Shown here piece after piece: positions 1 to 9,189 of a stretch of 58,742 nt of DNA. The DNA lies in assembly GCA_913059205.1 (NCBI GenBank), contig CAJXRM010000007.1, positions 1 to 58,742 on the forward strand, written 5' to 3'. Source of the stretch: an uncultured Flavobacteriales bacterium (lineage in GTDB: Bacteria > Bacteroidota > Bacteroidia > Flavobacteriales_D > Crocinitomicaceae). The notes beneath the pieces were generated by a model that saw only the letters and a list, made by a program, of their open reading frames with translations, had not been told where the DNA came from and made no database searches. Numbering within the stretch: the stretch's first letter is position 1; each line of letters starts with the position of its first letter. The translations under genes were made by a program, and so were the position numbers.

Positions 1-49
1 ACGAGATTTCTGCCTGTCTCGTGGGCTCGGAGATGTGTATAAGAGACAG
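1..49. other. Illumina Nextera adapter (P7/i7 side), not genomic
   Basis: Positions 16-49 match the Nextera read-2 transposase adapter, ending in the 19-base Tn5 mosaic end at 31-49. Positions 8-15 (TTCTGCCT) look like the i7 index known as N703, and 1-7 match the end of the P7 primer. This is untrimmed library sequence joined to the contig. Genomic sequence starts at about 50. Seen in the sequence; adapter identity is recalled knowledge. Confidence 0.98.
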
Positions 50-90
50 AAAATAATCATTCGTACCTTTAACCTTTTAGATTTTAACAA

Positions 91-861
91 ATGAATTGGA
101 CGATTATCGGTTGTGGGTGGCTCGGAACAAGCTTAGCTGAAACTCTGTTGGAAAATGGGAGCTTCGTTTGTGGCACAACAACATCAATTGAGCGATTAAA
201 ATCCCTGGAGAACAAGGGGATAAAAACTGCACTATTTCATCTTAATTCGCAAATTTCAACCGAATTAGTTGATTTTTCTGAAATGGTTGTTATTTCAATC
301 CCACCATTTAATAAATCCAAACCCATGGATTATGCGGCATCTCTTTTGCATTTAGTTCAACAGTTTAAGACTACTACACGATTCTTATTTTTAGGGTCCA
401 CAGGAATTTACCCTCAAATAAGTGGACTATATACTGAAGAATATGTTTTCAAAATTGATGAACAGAACTCATCACTTTACCAAGCGGAAAAAGCATTAGG
501 AGCGTATCTTAAAAAACGATTAACTATTTTACGTTTAGGAGGATTATTTGGAGAAGATAGACATCCTATTCATCATTTATCTGGAAAATCAGGAGTTAAA
601 AATCCATTAGGGAAAATAAATTTTGCGGGTAAAAATGACATTATTTCTATAATTCAACTTTTGATAAAAAAAGACAAACTTGGTGGTATTTATAATATTG
701 TTTACCCAGCATATCCAACAAGGGAAGTTTATTACAACAAAAAGGCAAACCAGTTGAATCTAGCACCACCTATTTTCGAAATGGGTCCTAGTATACAGCG
801 CGAGATATCATCGAATAAGATTCAATTGACCCTTGATTTTAACTTTAAACAAACTATATAA
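91..861 (+). CDS. SDR-superfamily NAD(P)-dependent epimerase/dehydratase-like protein
   Basis: A 256-residue cytoplasmic protein of the atypical short-chain dehydrogenase group (YeeZ-like). The N-terminus holds a Rossmann dinucleotide motif, GCGWLG at residues 8-13. STGIYP lies at 103-108 and a YxxxK catalytic pair at Y130-K134, both normal SDR positions. LRLGGLFG at 148-155 matches the sugar-epimerase substrate-loop region. Its substrate cannot be read from the sequence. The ATG at 91 follows an A-rich leader and gives a start right at the first beta strand, so it is likely correct. It is the first complete gene and may belong to an operon cut off by the contig start. Confidence 0.8.
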   Translation: MNWTIIGCGWLGTSLAETLLENGSFVCGTTTSIERLKSLENKGIKTALFHLNSQISTELVDFSEMVVISIPPFNKSKPMDYAASLLHLVQQFKTTTRFLFLGSTGIYPQISGLYTEEYVFKIDEQNSSLYQAEKALGAYLKKRLTILRLGGLFGEDRHPIHHLSGKSGVKNPLGKINFAGKNDIISIIQLLIKKDKLGGIYNIVYPAYPTREVYYNKKANQLNLAPPIFEMGPSIQREISSNKIQLTLDFNFKQTI

Positions 862-957
862 ATTACAGTTCATAATTGAAATCGCACCGTTTAATCAATT
901 CAAAAAACATTTCAACGTTTTAGACAACAATTACGTTAACTTTACGTCTAAGGATTA

Positions 958-3639
958 ATGCGTTATCTATTATCGATATTCATTGTGCTGAATTTATTCA
1001 GCAGCCGTGCTTCTCATATTGTGGGAGGTGAAATTTATTATGACTACTTAGGAAACAATAATTACACTTTTTACATTTCTGTATACCGTGATTGTTTATC
1101 GACTGGAGCATCATTTGACAGCCCGTTGAGTTTAGGCTTGTTTAATTCAAACAACCAGTTAATTCAAAATGTCCAAATTCCATTCCCAGGAAGCAGTAAC
1201 GTTCCTGTTGTTTTCAACAATCCATGTGTAACTCCTCCGAACAATATTTGTACAGAAAACTCCATTTACACGGTAACTTTGAATCTGCCACCAACTGCAG
1301 GAGGTTACACCCTAGCCTATCAGCGCTGCTGTCGTGGACCAAATATTAACAATTTGAATGATCCTAGTGACACTGGATTTACACTTTGGTGTAGGATTCC
1401 CGGTACCACGAACAATAATTTTATAAATAGTAGCCCTCGCTTTAATGGTTATCCACCTTTACTATTATGTAATAACGAAGATTTAGTTTTTGACCATAGC
1501 GCGACAGATCCAGACGGTGACCAGCTAGTATATTCATTGGTAACTCCTTATGCTGGAGCAAGCGGTTTGAATCCAGCACCAAATCCACCGCCACCGCCAC
1601 CTTACAATAATGTTGTTTGGTCCGGTGGGAATAATGCAGCTAACCCTTTAGGTCCTGGCGCAACTATTTCCATTGATCCAGCAACTGGCCTATTGACAGC
1701 TTCGCCTAATTTAACAGGTCTTTATGTTGTTGGTATTCAAGTTCAAGAAATTAGAAATGGCGTTGTTATTAATCAAACCACTCGGGACTTTTTGTTTAAA
1801 GTTTTCAATTGTAATCTACAAATTAATGCAGTTTTGCCATTACAAACTCAACTTGCAACTTTTACTGGTTATTGCACTGGATTAGGAGTTCAATTTGAAA
1901 ATCAGTCAACTAGTCAAGTCCCACCGACATATTCATGGGATTTTGGAGTTCCTGGAATTACTACGGACGTTAGCTCCGCTTTTGCACCGTCATACACTTA
2001 TCCCGCTCCTGGACAATATACAGTAACCTTAGTTGTGAATCCTGGTGTGCCATGCACGGACACAGCTTTCATGGAGGTAATAGTCGGACCTCCTTTTGAC
2101 ATAACTTTTATTTCCGAAGATTCTTTGTGTTTTGGTGGAAACAACTTCAATTTTGTTTCTGACACAGATGCACCACCTGGAACCACAATTGATTGGAGTT
2201 TTGGCCCAAATGCGTCCATTCAAAATGCTACAGGCAGCACTGTAAACAACATCCAATTCAATTCTTCAGGATTTCACCCAGTAACTGTAGAAGCAAACTT
2301 CTTTCTGTGTAACGCAAGTTTCACCGATTCTGTGTTTATTTATCCAAATGCGATCGCAGGAATGATTTATCCAGATACTGTAGAGTGCAAAGGATTAGAA
2401 ATTGATTTTACCAATGATTCGCAAAACAGCAGTTTTTACCAATGGGATTTCGGTGTTTTAGGAACAACGACCGATGTCAGTAATGACGTGAATCCGACTT
2501 TTACTTTCCCAAGCCCAGGAACCTACACAGTACAATTAATTGCTCAAACTAATCCAGAATGTGCTGATACAATTCAAAATACGATCGTTATCAATCACAA
2601 ATTGGAGGTTGCTTTTACATCTGAAGATTCACTTTGTCATGATGGCAATAGCTTCAATTTTATTGGGGATGTCTTTGGACCAGTTGGATCAACATATACA
2701 TGGGATTTCGGACAATACGGATCCATTCAAAATTCAAATAACATTATACAAAATAACGTAAGTTTTGATACAACAGGATCTATTCTGGTTAGCTTAACAG
2801 GTGAATTCAATATTTGTAGAGAAGTTGCATATAAGCAAATTTATATCTATCGAAGTCCAGAAATAGATTTTCTTTTGGAACCAGGTTTACAATGTGTTCC
2901 TTTCTTAGCTCAATTCAATGATTTAAGCTTTGCTGAAACCCCAATTTCATATTTGTGGGATTTTGGGGATGGTACAACTTCAAGTATTTCAAGTCCAAGT
3001 CATTTATTCGAGAATGTCGGCAATTACCCCATTACGTTAACTATTTGGACTGTCGCTGGGTGCATTGACACCTTGTCCTTATTTGAACCAGATATTGTGA
3101 ACGTGAGACCTATTCCTGAAGCGAAATTTTCTGTTACTCCACAATACACAGATATATGTCACTCAGAAATTCAATTTACCAATTTATCATCCTTGGGACA
3201 TGAATACATTTACTTATTTGATGATGGTACTTCAAGCAATGAGCAAAATCCAACTCATGTCTATTTAGAAGACGGAACGTTAAATCCAATTCTAATTGTA
3301 ACGAGTGAATACGGATGTCAAGACACTACTTTTGAAACTCTTTTTATTGAACCTTTTACAGTGTTTGCTCCAAATACCTTTACACCGGACGGAGATGAAG
3401 CCAACAATGTATTTAAACCAATTGTCTATTTAACAATTGTTGATTGGAATCTTCAAATCTATAATCGTTGGGGGGAAATTATGTTTGAATCTAACGATGT
3501 AAACACCGGTTGGGATGGAACCAATCAAATAGGTAGAATAGCACAAGATGGTATATATATGTGGAAATTACGCTATACTTCCTGTGAACCATCGAACGCT
3601 GAACATCTAATTACTGGACATATTTCACTTCTTCGTTAA
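958..3639 (+). CDS. Large exported PKD-domain protein with T9SS type B (gliding-associated) C-terminal domain
   Basis: An 893-residue surface or secreted protein. Residues 1-19 form a Sec signal peptide, followed by the ASHIVGGEI start common in Bacteroidota adhesin-like proteins. Residues 20-285 form a Cys-containing domain with a proline run at 210-215. PKD-type beta domains (WDFG motifs) occur near 327, 497, 582 and 667. Residues 803-893 form the type B sorting domain (FAPNTFTPDGDEANN, IYNRWGE, GWDG, DGIYMWKL), which marks export by the type IX system and surface anchoring or release. Residues about 305-460 and 475-630 look like a duplicated two-domain unit. The ligand is unknown. A TAACTTTA box at 937-944 is a weak promoter candidate. 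Confidence 0.88.
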   Translation: MRYLLSIFIVLNLFSSRASHIVGGEIYYDYLGNNNYTFYISVYRDCLSTGASFDSPLSLGLFNSNNQLIQNVQIPFPGSSNVPVVFNNPCVTPPNNICTENSIYTVTLNLPPTAGGYTLAYQRCCRGPNINNLNDPSDTGFTLWCRIPGTTNNNFINSSPRFNGYPPLLLCNNEDLVFDHSATDPDGDQLVYSLVTPYAGASGLNPAPNPPPPPPYNNVVWSGGNNAANPLGPGATISIDPATGLLTASPNLTGLYVVGIQVQEIRNGVVINQTTRDFLFKVFNCNLQINAVLPLQTQLATFTGYCTGLGVQFENQSTSQVPPTYSWDFGVPGITTDVSSAFAPSYTYPAPGQYTVTLVVNPGVPCTDTAFMEVIVGPPFDITFISEDSLCFGGNNFNFVSDTDAPPGTTIDWSFGPNASIQNATGSTVNNIQFNSSGFHPVTVEANFFLCNASFTDSVFIYPNAIAGMIYPDTVECKGLEIDFTNDSQNSSFYQWDFGVLGTTTDVSNDVNPTFTFPSPGTYTVQLIAQTNPECADTIQNTIVINHKLEVAFTSEDSLCHDGNSFNFIGDVFGPVGSTYTWDFGQYGSIQNSNNIIQNNVSFDTTGSILVSLTGEFNICREVAYKQIYIYRSPEIDFLLEPGLQCVPFLAQFNDLSFAETPISYLWDFGDGTTSSISSPSHLFENVGNYPITLTIWTVAGCIDTLSLFEPDIVNVRPIPEAKFSVTPQYTDICHSEIQFTNLSSLGHEYIYLFDDGTSSNEQNPTHVYLEDGTLNPILIVTSEYGCQDTTFETLFIEPFTVFAPNTFTPDGDEANNVFKPIVYLTIVDWNLQIYNRWGEIMFESNDVNTGWDGTNQIGRIAQDGIYMWKLRYTSCEPSNAEHLITGHISLLR

Positions 3640-3675
3640 GAATAGTGTAATTTAGCTAAACAAAATTAGAAAGCT

Positions 3676-4695
3676 ATTTCAACATTCCGCGACAATATCA
3701 ATATACTAAGTCACATAACCGCATATAGGTTATGGAATCTTTTTAGGTTAAAAACAAGTTATATAATTTCCAAGTTAACTAAAAAGGCGAAGCACAAAGG
3801 ACTTCCGTTTTCATTAAGCATCGAACCAACTACAGCATGTAATTTAGGCTGTCCAGAATGTCCTAGTGGATTAAAACAATTCACACGACCGACAGGTAAG
3901 TTAAATCTGGATTTGCACAAAAATATAATGGAGCAATTAAAGAAATCCGTTTTTTACATGAATTATTATTTTCAAGGAGAACCTTTTTTGCATCCACAAT
4001 TTTTAGACTTGATTATTGAGGCTAAACGGAATAAAATATACACTTCAACTTCGACAAATGCTCACTTCATTGACCAAAAAAAAGCCGAAGAAATTGTAGA
4101 ATCTGGCTTGGATCGCTTAATTATATCTATTGACGGTTTGACACAAGCTACCTACGAAAATTATCGAGTTCATGGCACACTTAGCAAAGTGATTGAAGGA
4201 ACAAAACATGTGATTGAAGCAAAAAAACGATTAAAGTCCTCAACACCTCATCTTATTTTTCAATTTTTGGCTGTAAAACCCAATGAACATGAAATTCCCG
4301 GTGTTTTTAAGCTTGGAAAAGAGATGAAAATTGATGAGGTTAGAATAAAATCAGCGCAATTGTATGATTATGAAAACGGCAATCCGTTGATGCCAGAAAG
4401 TGAAAAATATTCCCGGTACAAATTACAGCCAAACGGTAAATACAAACTTAAATACAAAACTGGTAATCATTGTTGGAGAATGTGGTCATCGAGTGTTTTT
4501 ACTTGGGACGGTAAAGTTGTACCTTGCTGTTTCGATAAAGACGCAAAACACGTACTTGGTTCGATTGAAAAAAGATCGTTTAAAGAAATTTGGACTGACG
4601 AACAATACGTTAACTTCAGAAAAGCAATTTTAACCGGAAGAAATGAAATCGATATTTGCAAAAATTGTTCTGAAGGAGCAAAAGTTTGGGTATGA
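3676..4695 (+). CDS. Radical SAM/SPASM-domain protein with non-standard or lost start codon
   Basis: The reading frame is open from the TAG at 3667 to the stop at 4695. The radical SAM 4Fe-4S motif CxxxCxxC is encoded at 3838-3861 (TACNLGCPECPSG). The first standard start in this frame, a TTG at 3913, would remove that motif and cannot be right. There is no in-frame ATG, GTG or TTG between 3670 and 3838. Upstream residues (RLWNLFRL, KGLPFSLSIEPTT) match what I remember of Bacteroidota relatives, so this part is coding. The best start is ATT at 3676, giving about 339 residues. A C-terminal SPASM-like cluster (NHCWRMW, VPCCFDKD, CKNC) would bind extra Fe-S. The substrate is unknown. An alternative is a one-base error in the T run at 3740-3744 that hides an ATG at 3732. 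Confidence 0.75.
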   Translation: MSTFRDNINILSHITAYRLWNLFRLKTSYIISKLTKKAKHKGLPFSLSIEPTTACNLGCPECPSGLKQFTRPTGKLNLDLHKNIMEQLKKSVFYMNYYFQGEPFLHPQFLDLIIEAKRNKIYTSTSTNAHFIDQKKAEEIVESGLDRLIISIDGLTQATYENYRVHGTLSKVIEGTKHVIEAKKRLKSSTPHLIFQFLAVKPNEHEIPGVFKLGKEMKIDEVRIKSAQLYDYENGNPLMPESEKYSRYKLQPNGKYKLKYKTGNHCWRMWSSSVFTWDGKVVPCCFDKDAKHVLGSIEKRSFKEIWTDEQYVNFRKAILTGRNEIDICKNCSEGAKVWV

Positions 4696-4703
4696 TAAAT
4701 TGC

Positions 4704-4735
4704 AATATTAATTGAGAGAGGCAAAATATTAATTG
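4704..4735. repeat. Direct repeat, 11 bp at 21-bp spacing
   Basis: AATATTAATTG occurs at 4704-4714 and again at 4725-4735, exactly 21 bases apart, which is two helical turns. It lies in the 121-base gap between the radical SAM gene and the next exported protein gene, about 80-110 bases upstream of the ATG at 4817. It could be a two-site regulator operator; chance in AT-rich DNA is not excluded. Confidence 0.35.
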
Positions 4736-4816
4736 TTGTCACCCATACGATAATACCACACCCAGAAAGTATAAAAAAAGTTGGATATTGTAGTTAAATA
4801 TTAACCACATACCACT

Positions 4817-5266
4817 ATGAATATCAAAATACTACTCGTATTCCCCTTATCTTTTTTCCCGATTTTGGGGTTTTCACAAAATCAGCAAATTTCTGATTGG
4901 CAAAAAGTAAATCAAAACGTAATTTTAATTGAAAGCCGTGATTTCACTCCTGCCTTTGAGGAACAGTTAATTGCTTTGAAACAAGATTTCATTGTTTATA
5001 CAGATGAAATTTCAATGAATGATATTAACCGCTTTGAATCAAAATCCAATGAGAAAACAACTGCCAATTTATTGAAAAATGATGGTGGTAACCAAATTAT
5101 CAAAGATTGGCTAGGGCAAAATCCAAATGTAAAAATAATTTCACGAACCGATTTTGAAAATGCATCGACTGAAAAACAAAATAGTTTAATCAATAACGAT
5201 GCATTAATTCTAATTGGAGATAAATTAACAACCACAGACATTGAAAATTATGAAACTACACACTAA
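4817..5266 (+). CDS. Small exported protein of unknown function
   Basis: A 149-residue protein with a clear Sec signal peptide (residues 1-20, ending GFSQ), then a hydrophilic domain with no family I recognise. The mature part is rich in D, N and E, and has no lipobox and no T9SS tail, so it is probably periplasmic. Its 3' end overlaps the start of the following T9SS client gene by 17 bases, which suggests translational coupling and a linked role. There are no cysteines in the mature part. The function is not known. Confidence 0.65.
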   Translation: MNIKILLVFPLSFFPILGFSQNQQISDWQKVNQNVILIESRDFTPAFEEQLIALKQDFIVYTDEISMNDINRFESKSNEKTTANLLKNDGGNQIIKDWLGQNPNVKIISRTDFENASTEKQNSLINNDALILIGDKLTTTDIENYETTH

Positions 5267-6725
5267 AAAACATATTTTGAAAGGTCTGACTGTAATTATC
5301 CTTTCATTAAGTACATTTATGACAAACGGTCAATCGAACACGCCTTGTGGAGCACCTGTCCTACCTGTGAATTCAGGCTGCGTCAACACTGCAGGAACTA
5401 CCACAGCAGCAACTTATCAAAACAATGCAGCCAACGGAGGCACACCTACTTGTGCATCTCCTGGAGCTCCAGATGTTTGGTATTCCTTTGTCGCTCCCGC
5501 TTCTGGAAGTGTCACAATCACTACCTCAGCTGGTAATATGGATACAGGATTAGGTCTTTATAACGGACCATGTACTGCGCCAACACAGATTGCCTGTGAT
5601 GATGATGGTGGAGTTGGGACATATTCTTCAATCTCAAATGGATCTTTAACTCCAGGCGTAACTTACTATTTAAGAATTTGGAGGTATAGTTCTGGTACAG
5701 GAGATTTTAATATTTGTGTACAAGGAGCATCTGCTCCTCCAACGAATACAAGTTGTTCTGTTCCAGATCCTATTTGCTCTGGTAGTCCTATAGTCTTTAC
5801 TGCGCAATCCAACGGTACAGCCGCATCTACGGTTAATCCAGGTAATGACTACGATTGTTTATTTACTTCACCAAATCCAAGCTGGTATTACTTAGAAATT
5901 GCGTCTGGAGGTAATTTAGCCATTGACATAACTGCTGGATCTGATATTGATTTTGAGTTATGGGGGCCATTTCCAAGTTATGCTAATGCAGTGGCCAATT
6001 GTAATTCCTATGGAGTTCCGATTGATTGTAGTTATTCAATTTCTGCCACGGAACAAGCAAATGCAGCTGGTGTTGTAGCAGGAGAAGTTTACGTACTTCT
6101 AGTAACAAATTATGCAAATACGGTCCAAACAATTACACTTGCTGATGCTGCCGGTAATACCGCAACTACAGATTGTTCTATCGTACCTCTATCAGTTGAA
6201 CTGACTAGTTTTGATGGTTCCTTTAACGAAAGTATGAGTGAAGTTAAATTGAACTGGCAAACGTCTTCAGAAAGAGACAATAGTCACTTTGTAATTGAAA
6301 GATCTGAAGATACGAAGCAGTGGACTGGTGTAGGAATACAAACTGGTTCGGGTACTACGACTAATACAAGCTCATATGAAATGATTGACAATAATCCGTA
6401 TTCTGGAGAAAGTTATTATCGTTTAAAGCAATTCGATTATGATGGGAAAATGACTACTTCTGATATTATTCAGGTAAACAGAACAATTGAGAATAAAATA
6501 CAACTCTTTCCAAACCCAACAAAAGACGCAATTACCGTTAATTCAAACAATGAAATCATAAGTGTGAAAATTATCGATTTGCAAGGAAGCGTAGTCTTCA
6601 ATCAAGATCAAGTTCTACAAAAAATAACGCGTATCGATCTTTCTAACCTGAGAGACGGTATGTATTATGCTAGTATTGAAACAGAAAAGGGAACAACAAT
6701 TGAACGAATAAGTGTAATAAAATAA
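5250..6725 (+). CDS. Exported T9SS type A client with pre-peptidase-like beta domains
   Basis: About 491 residues from the ATG at 5250; an upstream TTG at 5241 would add three residues only. The signal peptide runs to about residue 27 (FMTNGQ). Two Cys-rich beta domains follow, the first with PDVWYSFVAPASGSV and a CDDDGG acidic loop typical of bacterial pre-peptidase C-terminal domains. After a linker (PLSVELTSFDG) comes a fibronectin-like segment and then a type A sorting domain (LFPNPTKDAITV to IERISVIK) at the end. It should be carried across the outer membrane by T9SS. No catalytic domain is visible, so a binding or adhesive role is more likely. It overlaps the small exported protein upstream. 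Confidence 0.85.
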   Translation: MKLHTKKHILKGLTVIILSLSTFMTNGQSNTPCGAPVLPVNSGCVNTAGTTTAATYQNNAANGGTPTCASPGAPDVWYSFVAPASGSVTITTSAGNMDTGLGLYNGPCTAPTQIACDDDGGVGTYSSISNGSLTPGVTYYLRIWRYSSGTGDFNICVQGASAPPTNTSCSVPDPICSGSPIVFTAQSNGTAASTVNPGNDYDCLFTSPNPSWYYLEIASGGNLAIDITAGSDIDFELWGPFPSYANAVANCNSYGVPIDCSYSISATEQANAAGVVAGEVYVLLVTNYANTVQTITLADAAGNTATTDCSIVPLSVELTSFDGSFNESMSEVKLNWQTSSERDNSHFVIERSEDTKQWTGVGIQTGSGTTTNTSSYEMIDNNPYSGESYYRLKQFDYDGKMTTSDIIQVNRTIENKIQLFPNPTKDAITVNSNNEIISVKIIDLQGSVVFNQDQVLQKITRIDLSNLRDGMYYASIETEKGTTIERISVIK

Positions 6726-6732
6726 TCCGTTT

Positions 6733-6762
6733 AAAATGGCATTACATTGGTAATGCCATTTT
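6733..6762. terminator. Bidirectional terminator hairpin inside the 3' end of the minus-strand gene
   Basis: A perfect 13-bp stem (6733-6745 with 6750-6762) closes an ATTG loop and is flanked by A and T runs. It serves the T9SS gene ending at 6725 on the plus strand. It also covers the stop codon and last few codons of the DUF5686 gene on the minus strand. Confidence 0.8.
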
Positions 6763-9150
6763 TACACTAATTTTAGGAACAATATTCTTTATTTCGTTGA
6801 TGTTGGAATAATAACCATATCTGTAAAATGCTCCAACTCCAACACTAATAATGTTAACCTTTAACATTCCATTTAAAATCAACCCGGCCTCATAAAGTCC
6901 ATTATCCATGGAGCCAAAAATTTGAGTGTGTTCTGAACGATTTTTAAAATCTCCGACTCCAATTCCATGGTGCAGAATAAATTGAGGCTCATTCCATTTA
7001 GCTTTTGTTTTTATTGTTGGGAATCCATAACGCACAAACAAGGCTGCCTGTCTATCATGATAAAACTCACCAGGAAAAACAGTTTCAAATGTATTTGCAG
7101 TTGAAATATTCCAATCTTGACGGGTTCCAATTGCATTTTGCTTTAGAAACAAAGGAACGTTACCAAAAGATTGTGATGCTAAAAGCGTCCAATTCAATTC
7201 ACCAAATCGCAGTGATTGTACATCTTGGCTAATTTTAACGTTCAAGCGGATATAGTCCATTTGAGAGTCGGCAACTCCCTTCCAACCTTTCGTCATCTTC
7301 AATGCAATTTTGGGATAACCTGAAGGCTCAGTCATTCGCATATCACCCAAAAGCATAACTCTTTCACGTATGTTCCACTGAACTTCCAATGATGTTTCCG
7401 CCAAATCTATTTTTGATCCAGAAAAATACGAGGTATCTGTTGGTAGAAACTGATAATTTTTCATGAATTCCACTTGCTGATAATTTCCTGATGCGAAAAG
7501 TTTCAAATTCCCCAATGGCTCGTATCCGATTTTTAGTTCAGCAATTCGTTGACGCTCCATAAATGTACGATACAAGCGTGCATAAGATTCAGTGTTCCCA
7601 AGTTTAAATCCTTTCTTTGTAAACTCGTTTCCACCACGATGCAAAAGATCTTGCTGATAACTTAGCGTAACTTGAAGTCCATTCCGTTTATTGATATCAA
7701 AAATCGAATAACCACCATATTTCCAATCCTTATCTCTTGTTGCCCATGCAAAATAACCTCCGATTGTAATATTTTTCATCAAGAGCTCTGATGTTTCCAA
7801 ACCAACGCCTAATCGAACTCCTTCATAAATGTTATAGTCAACTATTCGGTCCAATAACAAGTTTATTTTATTCATTCTTATTTTACCTGTTGTTAGTGCC
7901 ATTAAAGCTGTTAATTTTCGATCAAAATTGGCTTCCTTTGCAACACTATCAACCACATGATATGTCCGTTTTTCTTTATCAGTTAAAGGATTAATTCTAT
8001 ATTCATCCCAAACTTTGTCTTCCGCGTTTCCTGCATCTTCATCAGTCGCAATTGAAATATTTCCAAATCCCCTCTTTTTTAAGTCTTCTGGATTTATAAC
8101 AATGTCCTTGATGTACGTGTTTCCTTTTCCTGTAACATAACCTCCGCTTGCATTGAGTGATAGGCCCTTCAATTCTACTTGTGTACTTAAATTTGTAGGA
8201 AACCATTTTTTTCCATCAATAAATTCATACTCCTGCACAATTCTCGCTGTGAAAGAGGTGGTTGTATCTTTTGAATAAGGTGATGCAATTACTTTTTCAA
8301 TCGCATAACCATTTGTATTGATATACATTGTTCCCTCCATTCCTTTGAAGTTTTTATTTATTCGGGGACGATAATAAATAGTAAATGTAGTATCCGATCC
8401 AACCACTGTCGTATCTTGAAGGATAAACAAATAACGATCTGTTCCACCTGCAGCAATTGGATTAATGTAAGTAGAACCAACCAATTCAAACTCATTATCA
8501 TAAAAATTAAACGATTGTAAGCTTTGAGCAAATGTTGAGAAAATTGGCAAAGTCAATCCTGAAATTTTATACGCAGTAATATCTTCTCTGTCCTTTGCAG
8601 GAGGAATAAATTTACGCTCGGTAGCACTTTCTAATAAAAACAAATGTTGCTTGTTTAAAAATTGCAACTCATTCAAGCTTGAATCTTCTTCTGGAGCTTT
8701 TACGAGTCTATCTTTTAAACCATCATCGGCATCAAAAATGAACTTGCTGTAGCTTTTATATGTAAAAGCATCATTTGCAAGTGGGTGATTGTCCTTCCTA
8801 TTCTTGATTACCAAATCCATGATTCGATGTGCTGGATTTTCTCCTGCCAAAACCGTTACTTCTGAAACATCTTGCACATTGCTCCACATAAAAATTGTAT
8901 CGCTTTTTAAGGCGCTTATTAAATACAAGCTGTCATTGTATCCCATAAACCTCAATTGAAATTCTGTGGCCTCTTGCGGTAGAACAAATTTTCCATCAAT
9001 ATCTGTAAAACCTGGTTTCCCGTTGTCGGGAATTACTTTAACGAATGGCATTGGCTCCAGGGAAATTCCATCCTGAATATAGATTTTCGTTTGTGCTGAA
9101 ACGTGAATGCTAAGTAGAGCAAATAAAGCGCAGAGGTAAAGTTTGAACAT
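6742..9150 (-). CDS. DUF5686 / carboxypeptidase-regulatory-like outer membrane protein
   Basis: About 802 residues from the ATG at 9150; an upstream ATG at 9180 would add ten residues ahead of the signal peptide. After the signal (ending HVSAQ), residues about 20-105 form the CarboxypepD_reg-like beta-sandwich (FVKVIPDNGKPGFTDIDGKF), common at the N-terminus of Bacteroidota outer-membrane proteins. The rest matches the DUF5686 pattern, with alternating hydrophobic strands in the C-terminal half that suggest a beta barrel. The reaction or cargo is unknown. It lies 39 bases downstream of the GldM-like gene and is probably co-transcribed with it. The last codons are part of a terminator hairpin. 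Confidence 0.8.
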   Translation of the reverse strand: MFKLYLCALFALLSIHVSAQTKIYIQDGISLEPMPFVKVIPDNGKPGFTDIDGKFVLPQEATEFQLRFMGYNDSLYLISALKSDTIFMWSNVQDVSEVTVLAGENPAHRIMDLVIKNRKDNHPLANDAFTYKSYSKFIFDADDGLKDRLVKAPEEDSSLNELQFLNKQHLFLLESATERKFIPPAKDREDITAYKISGLTLPIFSTFAQSLQSFNFYDNEFELVGSTYINPIAAGGTDRYLFILQDTTVVGSDTTFTIYYRPRINKNFKGMEGTMYINTNGYAIEKVIASPYSKDTTTSFTARIVQEYEFIDGKKWFPTNLSTQVELKGLSLNASGGYVTGKGNTYIKDIVINPEDLKKRGFGNISIATDEDAGNAEDKVWDEYRINPLTDKEKRTYHVVDSVAKEANFDRKLTALMALTTGKIRMNKINLLLDRIVDYNIYEGVRLGVGLETSELLMKNITIGGYFAWATRDKDWKYGGYSIFDINKRNGLQVTLSYQQDLLHRGGNEFTKKGFKLGNTESYARLYRTFMERQRIAELKIGYEPLGNLKLFASGNYQQVEFMKNYQFLPTDTSYFSGSKIDLAETSLEVQWNIRERVMLLGDMRMTEPSGYPKIALKMTKGWKGVADSQMDYIRLNVKISQDVQSLRFGELNWTLLASQSFGNVPLFLKQNAIGTRQDWNISTANTFETVFPGEFYHDRQAALFVRYGFPTIKTKAKWNEPQFILHHGIGVGDFKNRSEHTQIFGSMDNGLYEAGLILNGMLKVNIISVGVGAFYRYGYYSNINEIKNIVPKISVKMALPM

Positions 9151-9189
9151 TGAGAATTTTTCCCTAAAATTAAGAAACATTCATCAATT

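Noticed and set aside
920..951. TTAGAC/GTCTAA inverted repeat before the PKD gene
   Set aside because: Only six bases per arm with a 20-base spacer; not distinguishable from chance.
3913..4695. Shorter version of the radical SAM gene starting at TTG 3913
   Set aside because: It drops the CxxxCxxC motif encoded just upstream in the same open frame.
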